From assembly GCA_949840475.1 (NCBI GenBank), contig CATKXA010000003.1:1-30444 (forward strand): a stretch of DNA of 30,444 nt, read 5' to 3'. Source of the stretch: an uncultured Thermoanaerobacterales bacterium (GTDB lineage: Bacteria; Bacillota; Clostridia; Christensenellales; UBA1242). Each line of letters starts with the position of its first letter. Position 1 is the stretch's first letter. Made by a program: the position numbers and the translations under genes. Under the pieces are notes generated by a model, which saw only the letters and a program-made list of their open reading frames with translations, did no database searches and was not told the DNA's origin. Positions 17,450 through 25,420 of this stretch are shown one piece after another.

Positions 17450-17784
17450 ACAAATAGCTCCGCTTTTTTAAGGACATTTTGCAAATCATTGGCAACTTCT
17501 GGGAGTTTTTTGTTTAAAATAGTTTGTTTTGCTACAATAACTAAATTATAGTTAATTTTAAGCTTTGGAATAAAAATAGATATTGCTTCACGCAATAAAC
17601 GGCGGGCACGATTTCTTTGTACTGCGTTGCCCACCTTTTTACTAACAGATATACCTATCTTTACATTTGCGTTTTTGCTTTTACTAAAAACGAGCAGTAA
17701 AAATCCACCATGACAAGATTTTCCTACTCTATAGACATAGTTAAATTGATATTTCTTTTTTAATCTATACTCTTTTTTTAGCAT
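17446..17784 (-). CDS. rnpA: Ribonuclease P protein component
   Basis: A 112-residue basic protein that binds the P RNA and helps mature tRNA 5' ends. It shows the RNR signature ('VGNAVQRNRARRLLREAI', about 50-67) and the early 'FNYVYRVGKSCHGGFLLLVF' strand pair. Length is normal. It lies 3 nt after rpmH and overlaps yidD by 4 nt. Confidence 0.96.
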   Translation of the reverse strand: MLKKEYRLKKKYQFNYVYRVGKSCHGGFLLLVFSKSKNANVKIGISVSKKVGNAVQRNRARRLLREAISIFIPKLKINYNLVIVAKQTILNKKLPEVANDLQNVLKKAELFV

Positions 17785-17787
17785 TAC

Positions 17788-17922
17788 TTAAGCAGCTAGT
17801 TTTTTGCGACCTTTATTTCTTCTTCTAGCAAGAACTCTTTTTCCGCCTTTAGTAGCCATTCTAGCTCTAAAGCCATGAACTTTTTTACGGTGCGCTTTTT
17901 TAGGTTGGTAAGTTCTTTTCAT
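17788..17922 (-). CDS. rpmH: 50S ribosomal protein L34
   Basis: A 44-residue, strongly basic protein beginning 'MKRTYQPKKAHRKKVHGFRA' and ending 'NKGRKKLAA', the full L34 pattern. It is the first gene of the operon rpmH-rnpA-yidD-yidC-jag. A GGAG ribosome site and a perfect consensus promoter precede it. Confidence 0.97.
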   Translation of the reverse strand: MKRTYQPKKAHRKKVHGFRARMATKGGKRVLARRRNKGRKKLAA

Positions 17923-17971
17923 TTTTTTACTCCAATAAATTTTTTATCTATGTTTTTTGCATAGTCTATTT

Positions 17972-18000
17972 ATTATAAAAGTAAACAGAAAATTTGTCAA
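17972..18000 (-). promoter_or_regulatory. Consensus promoter of the rpmH operon
   Basis: TTGACA (18000-17995), 17 bp, TATAAT (17977-17972) on minus. Both hexamers are perfect, as expected for a ribosomal-protein operon. Confidence 0.88.
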
Positions 18001-18036
18001 CCTACGCGGGCAACTTTATACATATAAAAACGCAAT

Positions 18037-18071
18037 AAAAAAGTTCCGAGCAATTAGCTGGAACTTTTTTT
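18037..18071 (-). terminator. Terminator of the dnaA-dnaN unit
   Basis: The stem AAGTTCC-AGC/GCT-GGAACTT has one bulged base and an A/T-run on either side, directly after the stop of the membrane-protein gene and before the rpmH promoter. Confidence 0.8.
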
Positions 18072-18073
18072 GC

Positions 18074-18739
18074 TTAATCATTGTAATATTTTATTAGACA
18101 ACTGTTGATTGCAACCTTTTGTTTAGATAAGCTTATGCCGTAAACAAGAGCCATAACAGCTGAAACAAATAGCAAGATGCACATGTCTATAATAACCATT
18201 GACATTGTTGAGAAAACACTGTTTTTTGCTACTATAAGTTTAAAGGCACAAATTATTGTTTCAAGTATTGCACCAAAGCTTACAGAGTAACAGAAAGTTG
18301 AAAGTGCTGTAAAAGTTGGTGTGGCTTTTAGTACGTTATTGGTTTTTTGTGTGTTATAAAATACAGAGAGTGCTATTATATTGATTACGAATGCTAGAGC
18401 CAAATTAAATATTATTAGTGAAGCTAGGTGGCTGAATAAGCCAAAGAAATAATACACATTTGTGAATACGAAAAATCCAATGAAGAATACAATTTTGAAC
18501 CACTCAGGGAACACAAGTTTGTTTTTGTGCTCTATTGCTAAAAAGCAGATATAAAGAGCTAGACATATTGCAACCAACACAAAAGCTACAATATAGTTGA
18601 AGTTGTTTTCTTTTAAAAAGTCTGCTGTAAACACATTAAACAATGCAAGCATCAATACGATGATGTGTACAACGCTTAAAGCAAGCACGGTGTAAAGTAG
18701 TATGTCGGAAAATTTAATTCTGTTTTTTACTTTTTTCAT
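18074..18739 (-). CDS. Hypothetical six-helix membrane protein
   Basis: A 221-residue integral membrane protein of unknown family. Predicted helices lie at about 13-37, 48-69, 82-100, 104-128, 142-166 and 178-203. There is a basic N-terminus ('MKKVKNRIK') inside, and no catalytic motif is visible. It starts 14 nt after dnaN and ends at the terminator, so it is expressed with dnaA-dnaN. Genes with this product are not part of the usual dnaA neighbourhood. Confidence 0.8.
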   Translation of the reverse strand: MKKVKNRIKFSDILLYTVLALSVVHIIVLMLALFNVFTADFLKENNFNYIVAFVLVAICLALYICFLAIEHKNKLVFPEWFKIVFFIGFFVFTNVYYFFGLFSHLASLIIFNLALAFVINIIALSVFYNTQKTNNVLKATPTFTALSTFCYSVSFGAILETIICAFKLIVAKNSVFSTMSMVIIDMCILLFVSAVMALVYGISLSKQKVAINSCLIKYYND

Positions 18740-18753
18740 TATTTGCTCCCTTT

Positions 18754-19860
18754 TTAAGATACAATTCTAACAGGAAGAATCAAATACAAATAGTCGTCGC
18801 CAGAAGTTGAAGAAATTGTGCATGGGGCGATAGAAGAAGTGAAGTTAATATTTATAAACTCATCGTTAATTACTCTCATGCATTCGCTCATATATCTTGC
18901 GTTGAAGGCTATTGTGATATCTTTACCTGTGAGTGAAACTGTGATATTTTCGGTAACGTTACCAATGTCAGATGCACTTGACAATGTTAAAAGCTTATCA
19001 CGAACATCGAACTTAACCAAGTTGTTTTTATCCATTTTTGCAAGCAAGCTTGCTCTTTCAAGACCGTACTCAAGTTGTTTTTTATTGACAACGATAGTGG
19101 TTGAAGTTGCTGATGGAATAACTTGTTTATAGTTGATGAACTCTCCGTCAAGAAGCCTAGTGATTACTCTTGTGTTATTTACATTAATAAGCAAGTAATT
19201 CTTTTGAACCTTGACCTCGATTTCGTCGTCGTCATTGCCTTCTAAAAGCTTAGAAATTTCGCTCAATGTTCTAGCTGGAACAATACAACTAAACTCTGCA
19301 GTTGTGCTTTTGATAGGTTTTTTAGCAAGGGCTAAACGATAACCATCAAGTGCAACAGCTGTGATTTGGTTGTTGGAAATTTCAAACAAGCAGCCTTTAA
19401 GAATAGGTCTTGCGTCGTCTATTGCAACAGAGAAGATTGTTTGGTTAATTAAATCTCTTAGGTCTTTGCGTTTAAGCACGATTGTTTCTGGGTTTACTAG
19501 GTCTTTAATCTCTGGGAATTCATCGGCGTTGTTGCCCTGCAAAAAGCCCTCAGAGTCTGTGTACTGAATTTTTAGAGCATTCTTGTCTGTTAAAGTTAGC
19601 TCAATTTGTTCGTTTGATAATTTTTTGATAAAGTCAGCAAAGAACTTACCAGGAACAACAACTTCGCCTGCGATTTTTACATCGGCAGGAATAGTTTTTT
19701 CAATAGAGATTTCTAGGTCTGTAGCAGACAAAGTTAAGCTATCTTCGCTTGCACGTAGTTTAATGCCTTCAAGTATTGGGTTTGTGGTTTTAGTTGCTGT
19801 TGCTTTAATAACTTTTAAAACTGCATCAGACAAATCTAATCCTTCACATATAAGTTTCAT
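18754..19860 (-). CDS. dnaN: DNA polymerase III beta subunit (sliding clamp)
   Basis: A 368-residue protein of standard clamp length with three repeated clamp domains. The N-terminus 'MKLICEGLDLSDAVLKVIKA', the mid region 'VALDGYRLALAKK' near 175 and the C-terminal 'YLILPVRI' are typical. The dimeric ring tethers the replicative polymerase to DNA. It lies 57 nt after dnaA on the same strand and has an AAGGAG ribosome site 6 nt before the ATG. Confidence 0.96.
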   Translation of the reverse strand: MKLICEGLDLSDAVLKVIKATATKTTNPILEGIKLRASEDSLTLSATDLEISIEKTIPADVKIAGEVVVPGKFFADFIKKLSNEQIELTLTDKNALKIQYTDSEGFLQGNNADEFPEIKDLVNPETIVLKRKDLRDLINQTIFSVAIDDARPILKGCLFEISNNQITAVALDGYRLALAKKPIKSTTAEFSCIVPARTLSEISKLLEGNDDDEIEVKVQKNYLLINVNNTRVITRLLDGEFINYKQVIPSATSTTIVVNKKQLEYGLERASLLAKMDKNNLVKFDVRDKLLTLSSASDIGNVTENITVSLTGKDITIAFNARYMSECMRVINDEFININFTSSIAPCTISSTSGDDYLYLILPVRIVS

Positions 19861-19917
19861 AATATTCTCCTTTATAGGTAAATTATAGTGTTATTTTTTA
19901 AATTTTGCAAATATTTT

Positions 19918-21291
19918 TTATTTACCTTGAATCATTTGTTTAAGGTCACTAATTTCTGTTGCAAATTTTTTGTTTTTGTGCATGTCTTCAGTCACTTTGC
20001 TTTTTGCATAAATAACTGTTGCATGGTCTTTGCCAAAAATATTACCGATAGCTGCAAGTGGCATAGTAAGCATATCGCTAATAAGATACATTGCTATCTG
20101 CCTTGCTTGGGCTATTTCTTTTGTTCGTTTTCTTGCTAGCAGTTCTTCTTTTTTTAAGTTGTAGAACTTGCACACACTATCTAGAATATGTCCAGCATCT
20201 ATTTCAGAAGGGTCTTCAATGGCAATATTTTTTAGAGCCTCTCTCGCTGTTGCAAGTGTTACCACATTTTCATTCATAAGGTTAGAGTAAAACACTGCTC
20301 TTGCCAACATGCCCTCAAGTTCACGAATGTTTGTTGACTGTGCACCCGCGATGTACTCAATTACTTCGTTTGATACGTTATAATGTTCAATCTGAGCCTT
20401 TTTGCCGAGAATTGCTATTTTGGTTTCAATGTCAGGAATGCCAATGTCTGCTAAAAGTCCCCATTCAAAACGAGAACGTAGTCTTTCTTCAAGTGGATTT
20501 ATTTCTTTTGGAGGTTTGTCTGAAGAAATGACAATTTGTTTTCCTGCTTCATTTAAGTCATTAAAGGTGTGGAAGAACTCAGTTTGGACGGCACTCTTAT
20601 TAATTATGAACTGAATGTCGTCAATTATAAGTACATCTGCCTTGCGGTATTTGCTTCTAAAGTCAGAGGTTGAATTTTTTTTGCTATCTCTAATAGATTC
20701 AATTAGGTCATTAGTAAATTTTTCGCAAGTGACATAAACAACATTTAGTTTTGGTTTATGTTCTGTTATGTGGTTGCCGATTGCGTGAAGCAAATGCGTT
20801 TTGCCAAGACCAACGCCGCCGTAAATGAAGAGTGGGTTATATTTAGCTCCTGGGTTAGACGCAACTGCCTTTGCTGCTGCTGCGACGAACTGATTTGATG
20901 AGCCTACAACAAAGTTATCAAAAGTATACTTAGGATTAAAAACTGAAGAGGTCAATTCCTCAGTGCTTGTGCTTTGTTCTTCTTCCTCTTCTTTTTCATT
21001 TATATTTTCGCTATTTGCTATTACAAATTCAACACTCGTAATCGCACTATGAGCCTTATTTACAGAGGATATGATTATATTTTTATAATTCTTAGTCAAT
21101 ACTTTTTTGCTAGACAAGCTAGGTGTTGCTAAAACCAAAGTATTATCTTTAAGTTCGGCTGGTTCAATGGTTTTAATCCAAACGTCAAATGAAATAGCTG
21201 TCATCTCATTTGAAATCAATTCCATTGCATCTTGCCAAATTTTGCCGATGTTGAGATTTTGTGAGGCTGTAGCTATGTAATTATTATCCAT
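19918..21291 (-). CDS. dnaA: Chromosomal replication initiator protein DnaA
   Basis: A 457-residue AAA+ initiator. It has an N-terminal domain I (1-85), an acidic linker with a run of Glu (about 98-106), an AAA+ domain with Walker A 'GGVGLGKT' at 158-165 and Walker B 'VLIIDDIQF', and a C-terminal DNA-binding domain with 'KDHATVIYAKSKV' (near 430) that reads DnaA boxes. It heads the dnaA-dnaN unit. Its promoter lies back to back with that of recF, which runs the other way; that orientation differs from the usual dnaA-dnaN-recF order. Confidence 0.97.
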   Translation of the reverse strand: MDNNYIATASQNLNIGKIWQDAMELISNEMTAISFDVWIKTIEPAELKDNTLVLATPSLSSKKVLTKNYKNIIISSVNKAHSAITSVEFVIANSENINEKEEEEEQSTSTEELTSSVFNPKYTFDNFVVGSSNQFVAAAAKAVASNPGAKYNPLFIYGGVGLGKTHLLHAIGNHITEHKPKLNVVYVTCEKFTNDLIESIRDSKKNSTSDFRSKYRKADVLIIDDIQFIINKSAVQTEFFHTFNDLNEAGKQIVISSDKPPKEINPLEERLRSRFEWGLLADIGIPDIETKIAILGKKAQIEHYNVSNEVIEYIAGAQSTNIRELEGMLARAVFYSNLMNENVVTLATAREALKNIAIEDPSEIDAGHILDSVCKFYNLKKEELLARKRTKEIAQARQIAMYLISDMLTMPLAAIGNIFGKDHATVIYAKSKVTEDMHKNKKFATEISDLKQMIQGK

Positions 21292-21323
21292 TGAAAGCTC
21301 CTTTAAAGTTTAAGTCATTGACT

Positions 21324-21352
21324 ATTATAAAACATATTGTGCAAAAAAACAA
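21324..21352 (-). promoter_or_regulatory. Promoter of dnaA
   Basis: On minus, TTGTTT (21352-21347), 17 bp, TATAAT (21329-21324). The -10 is perfect and the -35 weak. An AAGGAG ribosome site (21303-21298) follows in a leader of about 25 nt. Confidence 0.6.
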
Positions 21353-21362
21353 GGGAATTTAC

Positions 21363-21391
21363 TCGACAAAAAAAACTTAAAAACATATAAT
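21363..21391 (+). promoter_or_regulatory. Promoter of recF (leaderless)
   Basis: TCGACA (21363-21368), 17 bp, TATAAT (21386-21391). Six nt later comes the ATG of recF, so position +1 would be the A of the start codon. There is no Shine-Dalgarno sequence. Confidence 0.7.
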
Positions 21392-21397
21392 TAAACC

Positions 21398-22495
21398 ATG
21401 CAAATAACTAAAGTAAAGCTTACAAATTATCGCAATATTGATGACTGTGACCTAGACCTTTTCGGCGGGGTTACTTTAGTTTCTGGTGCAAACGGTCAAG
21501 GCAAGACCAATCTTGTTGAAAGTTTGGTTGTAGCTTGCACTACAAAAAGCCCGAGAACTAGTCAGGCAAGTGAGCTTATTCGAGATGGCAAAGATATGGC
21601 TCGTGTGCAAATAGAGCTTAGTCGAAAGTTTGGTAACATAACCATTGGTTACACAATAGATGTAAAGGGCGAAAAAAACTTTTATATAAACTCAAACAAG
21701 GTGGACAAACTTGCTAATGTGTTTGGAAACTTGGTTGTTATATATTTTTGTCCTAATGATTTAAAGATTGTTAGTGCGTCGCCAGCAGAGAGGCGTGAGT
21801 TTATGGATACAGATATTTCTCAGCTGTCTGGTTCATATTATAACTTGCTTCAAAGATACAATAAAATTTTGATGCAAAGAAATAAACTTTTAAAGTTTGA
21901 AAAAAACAGAGAGGTGTTGCTCGCTGAAATAGAAGTATTTAATGAACAACTTGCACATGTTGCGGCACTTATAATTAAGACAAGAAAAGGTTTTATTGAA
22001 AAGCTAAAAGAGCCAGCAAAAAATGCTTTAAAGTATATAACTAATAGTAAAGACGAACTTGAAGTTGAGTATATTGGGGCAAAAGGCAACAGCTTTGAAG
22101 AAATTAAACAAGACTTGATTAAAGCGTTAAAGTATAACCTAGAGCGTGATTTAGAGCTTGGCTACACAAGTGTTGGCCCTCATAGGGATGATATATATTT
22201 TGCACTAAATAATAAAGACGCCAGAAGCTACTCTAGCCAAGGGCAACAGCGTTCGATAGTACTTGCTTTAAAGTTTGCGGAGATGCAGATATTTACAGAC
22301 GAAATGGGCGAAAGCCCAGTGCTTGTGCTTGATGATGTGTTTAGCGAGCTTGACACGACAAGGCAAAGAAAGCTTTATGAAAAGATGCAAGAGTATCAGA
22401 CAATTATTACTGGTACAGTGTTTAAATTTAAGCCTGCGGGCAACTTCACTCAAGTTAAGGTTAAGCAAGGAGTAATAAAAGCACTTCAAAAATAA
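21398..22495 (+). CDS. recF: DNA replication/repair protein RecF
   Basis: A 365-residue SMC-like ATPase that loads RecA at gaps during repair and fork restart. It begins 'MQITKVKLTNYRNI', with Walker A 'GANGQGKT' at 30-37, 'GPHRDDI' near 260, the signature 'SQGQQRS' near 282, and Walker B 'VLVLDDVFSELD' near 310. Length is normal. It is divergent from dnaA, with 106 nt between, and no yaaA-type S4 gene precedes it. Its terminator begins inside the last codons. Confidence 0.95.
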   Translation: MQITKVKLTNYRNIDDCDLDLFGGVTLVSGANGQGKTNLVESLVVACTTKSPRTSQASELIRDGKDMARVQIELSRKFGNITIGYTIDVKGEKNFYINSNKVDKLANVFGNLVVIYFCPNDLKIVSASPAERREFMDTDISQLSGSYYNLLQRYNKILMQRNKLLKFEKNREVLLAEIEVFNEQLAHVAALIIKTRKGFIEKLKEPAKNALKYITNSKDELEVEYIGAKGNSFEEIKQDLIKALKYNLERDLELGYTSVGPHRDDIYFALNNKDARSYSSQGQQRSIVLALKFAEMQIFTDEMGESPVLVLDDVFSELDTTRQRKLYEKMQEYQTIITGTVFKFKPAGNFTQVKVKQGVIKALQK

Positions 22496-22508
22496 TAGAA
22501 GTGCTTTT
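22477..22508. terminator. Bidirectional terminator after recF
   Basis: The stem AAAAGCACTTC/GAAGTGCTTTT starts within the end of recF and ends just before the stop of the convergent HTH gene. Confidence 0.75.
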
Positions 22509-22515
22509 GCTTTTA

Positions 22516-22767
22516 CTAATTGGATTTTAATAGTTCTTGGTATGCCTTTTCAATTATTGCATCATTAAGAAAATCTAAATAACTCATGTCAAAACCTTTA
22601 GCTATGAGCATGACGGTAGTCAATGTAACAGTTTTATTCCTCTCGTTCATAATGCATGCCATGCTTCCATGTGAGATGCCTGAGTTTTGCTCTAACCTAT
22701 ACAGCGTCATATGCTTTTCTCTTAATAAGTTTGAAATTCTTATAGCTACTGCTTTATTTATAGTCAT
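22516..22767 (-). CDS. Small XRE-family HTH regulator (module A)
   Basis: An 83-residue protein, almost entirely a Cro/C1-type helix-turn-helix domain: 'MTLYRLEQNSGISHGSMACI' is the turn and recognition helix (about 20-39). A short tail ends 'DFLNDAIIEKAYQELLKSN'. I place the start at the ATG at 22767 because GGTGAT matches the anti-Shine-Dalgarno tail at correct spacing; upstream in-frame GTG (22776) and ATG (22773) are too close to it. It is convergent with recF and divergent from a SLOG gene. It is similar to the HTH gene at 27999-28238 over its whole length and probably controls its SLOG neighbour. Confidence 0.85.
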   Translation of the reverse strand: MTINKAVAIRISNLLREKHMTLYRLEQNSGISHGSMACIMNERNKTVTLTTVMLIAKGFDMSYLDFLNDAIIEKAYQELLKSN

Positions 22768-22777
22768 ATTCATCACC

Positions 22778-22847
22778 CTATGTAGTTTTATCTACTTAAT
22801 TGTATAGAATTGTTGTCTATAAATTATATAGGCATACCTACATATAG
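22778..22847. promoter_or_regulatory. Intergenic control region of module A
   Basis: The gap between the divergent HTH and SLOG genes holds short inverted repeats: GTAG-ttttat-CTAC (22782-22795), TATAG-(9)-CTATA (22803-22821), and a CTATGTAG/CTACATATAG pair at the ends. These are possible HTH operators; none is long enough to be certain. Confidence 0.35.
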
Positions 22848-22848
22848 T

Positions 22849-22877
22849 TTGCGTTGAAGCGTTTAAATGTGTATTAT
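22849..22877 (+). promoter_or_regulatory. Possible promoter of SLOG gene A
   Basis: TTGCGT (22849-22854), 17 bp, TATTAT (22872-22877). The -35 is weak. A start site near 22884 would leave a leader with an AAGGA ribosome site. Confidence 0.4.
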
Positions 22878-22904
22878 AGGATAAAAGGACAAAAGGAAAA
22901 AGAT

Positions 22905-23339
22905 ATGAACAAAAAAACTTGTGCCATATTTGGATATAGGTTGGTCAGCCTTTCGGACTGGCTTTATTTGAAGTTTGCGGCGACAATTAAGCATCTAATT
23001 TTGAGTGGGTACAGCACATTTTTATTTGGGGAGCTTGGAGAGTTTGAGAAGATTGGTTATGAAATTATATGTATGTTAAAAAAAGAGTTTCCGTACATTA
23101 AATGTGTTTATGTTTGCTCTGCAAGTAAAAAGAGCGGGGATGAAAATGCTTACATATACGACGACTTATTATTTGTGAGTGCGTCTGAGGATATTTGGCA
23201 AAAGAGGATACAAAAGCGTAAGCAAATGGTGGACTGCTCAACATCTGTTATTGTGTGCAAACGCGGTATAGGCGAAAACCATGTGAACCAAACGAGTCTT
23301 TATGCAAAAGATAGTAAAAAGGATATATTTTTAATATAG
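22905..23339 (+). CDS. SLOG-superfamily protein, degenerate (module A)
   Basis: A 144-residue Rossmann-like protein resembling clostridial SLOG/DUF1273-type proteins. It has an N-terminal 'CAIFGYR' in place of the usual C-x-F-x-GHR, a central 'FLFGELGEFEKIGYEIICML' matching the family's F-x-G-x-x-G-x-F-D segment, then 'KKEFPYIKCVYV' and a C-terminal 'RKQMVDCSTSVIV'. The usual Gly-Gly-Thr near the end is missing. SLOG proteins bind or cut nucleotide-type ligands; no activity can be assigned here. The ATG at 22905 has an AAGGA site 7 nt upstream; the frame extends to a TTG at 22854 without ribosome-site support. It is paralogous to 28338-28808. Confidence 0.75.
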   Translation: MNKKTCAIFGYRLVSLSDWLYLKFAATIKHLILSGYSTFLFGELGEFEKIGYEIICMLKKEFPYIKCVYVCSASKKSGDENAYIYDDLLFVSASEDIWQKRIQKRKQMVDCSTSVIVCKRGIGENHVNQTSLYAKDSKKDIFLI

Positions 23340-23342
23340 CCT

Positions 23343-23369
23343 CACGCGTACGCGTGTGCATACGCGTAT
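23343..23369. repeat. ACGCGT palindrome cluster upstream of gyrB
   Basis: A perfect 14-bp palindrome CACGCGTACGCGTG (23343-23356) contains two abutting ACGCGT. A third copy sits in the palindrome ATACGCGTAT (23360-23369). It is followed at once by a run of A/T including the palindrome TATATAATTATATA (23374-23387). The GC-rich palindromes stand out in an AT-rich gap. The role is unknown; control of gyrB or an origin-related site are both possible. Confidence 0.6.
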
Positions 23370-23415
23370 ATATTATATAATTATATATAAAATACTAATA
23401 TCCTTATTAAAATGC

Positions 23416-23445
23416 TTGCTTAAAACTATAAAATTTTGTTATAAT
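23416..23445 (+). promoter_or_regulatory. Promoter of gyrB-gyrA
   Basis: TTGCTT (23416-23421), 18 bp, TATAAT (23440-23445), with an extended -10 TG at 23437-23438. The -10 overlaps an in-frame upstream ATG (23444), which argues against that ATG as the gyrB start. Confidence 0.7.
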
Positions 23446-23497
23446 GCTTTCAAGTGAAAGTATTACACTTAATTTTAGGCGAAAAAAGGGGCATATA

Positions 23498-25411
23498 ATG
23501 GAAAATATAGGAAAGGTTGAAAATGCGTACGGCGAAGAGCAGATTCAAGTTCTAGAGGGTCTAGAGCCAGTTAGAAAACGTCCGGGCATGTATATAGGTT
23601 CAACAGATGAGCGTGGTCTTCATCATCTTGTTACTGAAATTGTTGATAACTCTATAGACGAAGCACTAGCGGGTTATTGTACTGAGATAAAGATAGAATT
23701 AAATAAAGACGGCTCTTGCTGTGTAACAGATAATGGTCGTGGTATTCCTACTGGAATACATAAAAAAGAGGGCAAGAGTGCAGTAGAGCTAGTTTTAACA
23801 AAGCTTCATGCTGGTGGTAAGTTCGGCGGCGGAGGATATAAAATATCTGGTGGTCTTCACGGCGTTGGTATATCTGTTGTAAATGCGTTATCTGAGTGGC
23901 TTGAAGTTGAAGTCTTCCAAAATGGAAAGCACTTTAAACAAGTTTACAATCGTGGTATTCCTCAAAGAGAACTTCAAGTTGTTGGGGAAAGCAAAGTTAC
24001 TGGTACTAAAGTTACTTTCATGCCAGATGCTGATATTTTTGAAACAGTTACTTTTGACTTTGACCTAATTAAATCTCGATTAAGAGAATTAGCATTTTTA
24101 AATCGTGGTATTAAAATCATTGCTACTGACCATAGAGATGACAAAGAAGAAGTTATGCACTATGAGGGTGGTATCGAGGAATTTGTAGCACAAATAAGTA
24201 AAAACCGCGAAACAGTTTTCCCAAAACCAGTTTATATTGATGATAGGATTAAAGGTGGAGAAATTGAGCTTTGTTTCCAATATAATGATACTTATAGCGA
24301 AACAATCCACGCTTATGCTAACAACATCAACACTGAAGAGGGCGGTACGCACTTAGAGGGCTTTAAAAAGGCTTTGACCAAGGTTATCAATGAATATGGT
24401 CACAAGCTAAATGTTTTAAAAGAGAGCGAAAAGCTAAGCGGCGAAGACGTTAGAGAGGGGCTTATTGCCGTTATTTCTGTAAAACTCGAAGAGCCACAGT
24501 TTGAGGGGCAAACTAAAACTAAGCTTGGTAACAGTTTTATGCAATCAGCTGTTGCAAAAGTTGTTAGTGAAAAGTTTGGCGAATACCTTGAAGAAAATCC
24601 ACGTGAAGCTAAAGAATTAATTTTGAAGAGCGTAACGGCTCAAAGAGCAAGAGAAGCTGCAAGAAATGCAAGAGAGCTTACTCGTAGAAAAGGTGTTTTG
24701 GAAAGCACTTCACTCCCAGGCAAACTTGCTGACTGTTCTGAAAAAGACCCTAAGCTTTGTGAAATTTACATCGTAGAGGGCGACAGTGCGGGTGGAACTG
24801 CTAAACAAGGTAGAGATAGAAGATTCCAAGCAATTTTGCCACTTAGAGGTAAAATTTTAAACGTAGAAAAAGCAAGACTTAACAGAGTTTTGGAAAATGC
24901 AGAAATTAAAGCAATGTCTACTGCATTTTGTGCAGGTATTGGTGCTGACTTTGACGTATCAAAACTTCGTTATGATAAAATTATTTGTATGACAGATGCC
25001 GATGTCGACGGAAGCCATATTAGAATATTGTTGTTGACTTTCTTCTATCGTTATATGCGTCCGCTTATTGAAGAGGGGCATGTTTACTCAGCTATGCCAC
25101 CACTATATTTGGTGTCTAGAGGTAAGCAACAAATTTATTGCTTTAGTGATGAAGAAAGAGATAAAGCTATTGCTGAACTTGGTGGTAATGGCAAATGCGA
25201 TATCCAACGTTATAAAGGTCTTGGAGAAATGGATAAAGAGCAGTTATGGCACACAACCATGAATCCAGAGTACAGATCACTAGTACAAATTAAAATGAAA
25301 GATGCTGTTGAAGCTGAACAAATATTCACATTGCTTATGGGAGAAGACCCAGTTCTTCGTCGTGAGTTTATTGAAAATAATGCTAAGCTTGTTACAGATA
25401 TAGATGTTTAG
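23498..25411 (+). CDS. gyrB: DNA gyrase subunit B
   Basis: A 637-residue ATPase subunit of gyrase, which adds negative supercoils with GyrA. The N-terminal GHKL ATPase domain has 'DNGRGIPTGIH' and 'GGKFGGGGYKISGGLHGVG'; the TOPRIM domain has 'EGDSAGGTAKQGRDR' and 'DADVDGSHI'; the tail has 'QRYKGLGEM'. Length is normal. I start at the ATG at 23498, after an AAAGGGG site; a longer frame from 23444 would begin inside the promoter. The stop overlaps the gyrA ribosome site (TAGGAGG), and gyrA follows after 9 nt. Confidence 0.96.
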   Translation: MENIGKVENAYGEEQIQVLEGLEPVRKRPGMYIGSTDERGLHHLVTEIVDNSIDEALAGYCTEIKIELNKDGSCCVTDNGRGIPTGIHKKEGKSAVELVLTKLHAGGKFGGGGYKISGGLHGVGISVVNALSEWLEVEVFQNGKHFKQVYNRGIPQRELQVVGESKVTGTKVTFMPDADIFETVTFDFDLIKSRLRELAFLNRGIKIIATDHRDDKEEVMHYEGGIEEFVAQISKNRETVFPKPVYIDDRIKGGEIELCFQYNDTYSETIHAYANNINTEEGGTHLEGFKKALTKVINEYGHKLNVLKESEKLSGEDVREGLIAVISVKLEEPQFEGQTKTKLGNSFMQSAVAKVVSEKFGEYLEENPREAKELILKSVTAQRAREAARNARELTRRKGVLESTSLPGKLADCSEKDPKLCEIYIVEGDSAGGTAKQGRDRRFQAILPLRGKILNVEKARLNRVLENAEIKAMSTAFCAGIGADFDVSKLRYDKIICMTDADVDGSHIRILLLTFFYRYMRPLIEEGHVYSAMPPLYLVSRGKQQIYCFSDEERDKAIAELGGNGKCDIQRYKGLGEMDKEQLWHTTMNPEYRSLVQIKMKDAVEAEQIFTLLMGEDPVLRREFIENNAKLVTDIDV

Positions 25412-25420
25412 GAGGCACAA

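Noticed and set aside
23444..23497. Upstream ATG extending gyrB by 18 residues
   Set aside because: This ATG overlaps the TATAAT of the gyrB promoter and lacks a ribosome site; the ATG at 23498 has one and fits the family N-terminus.
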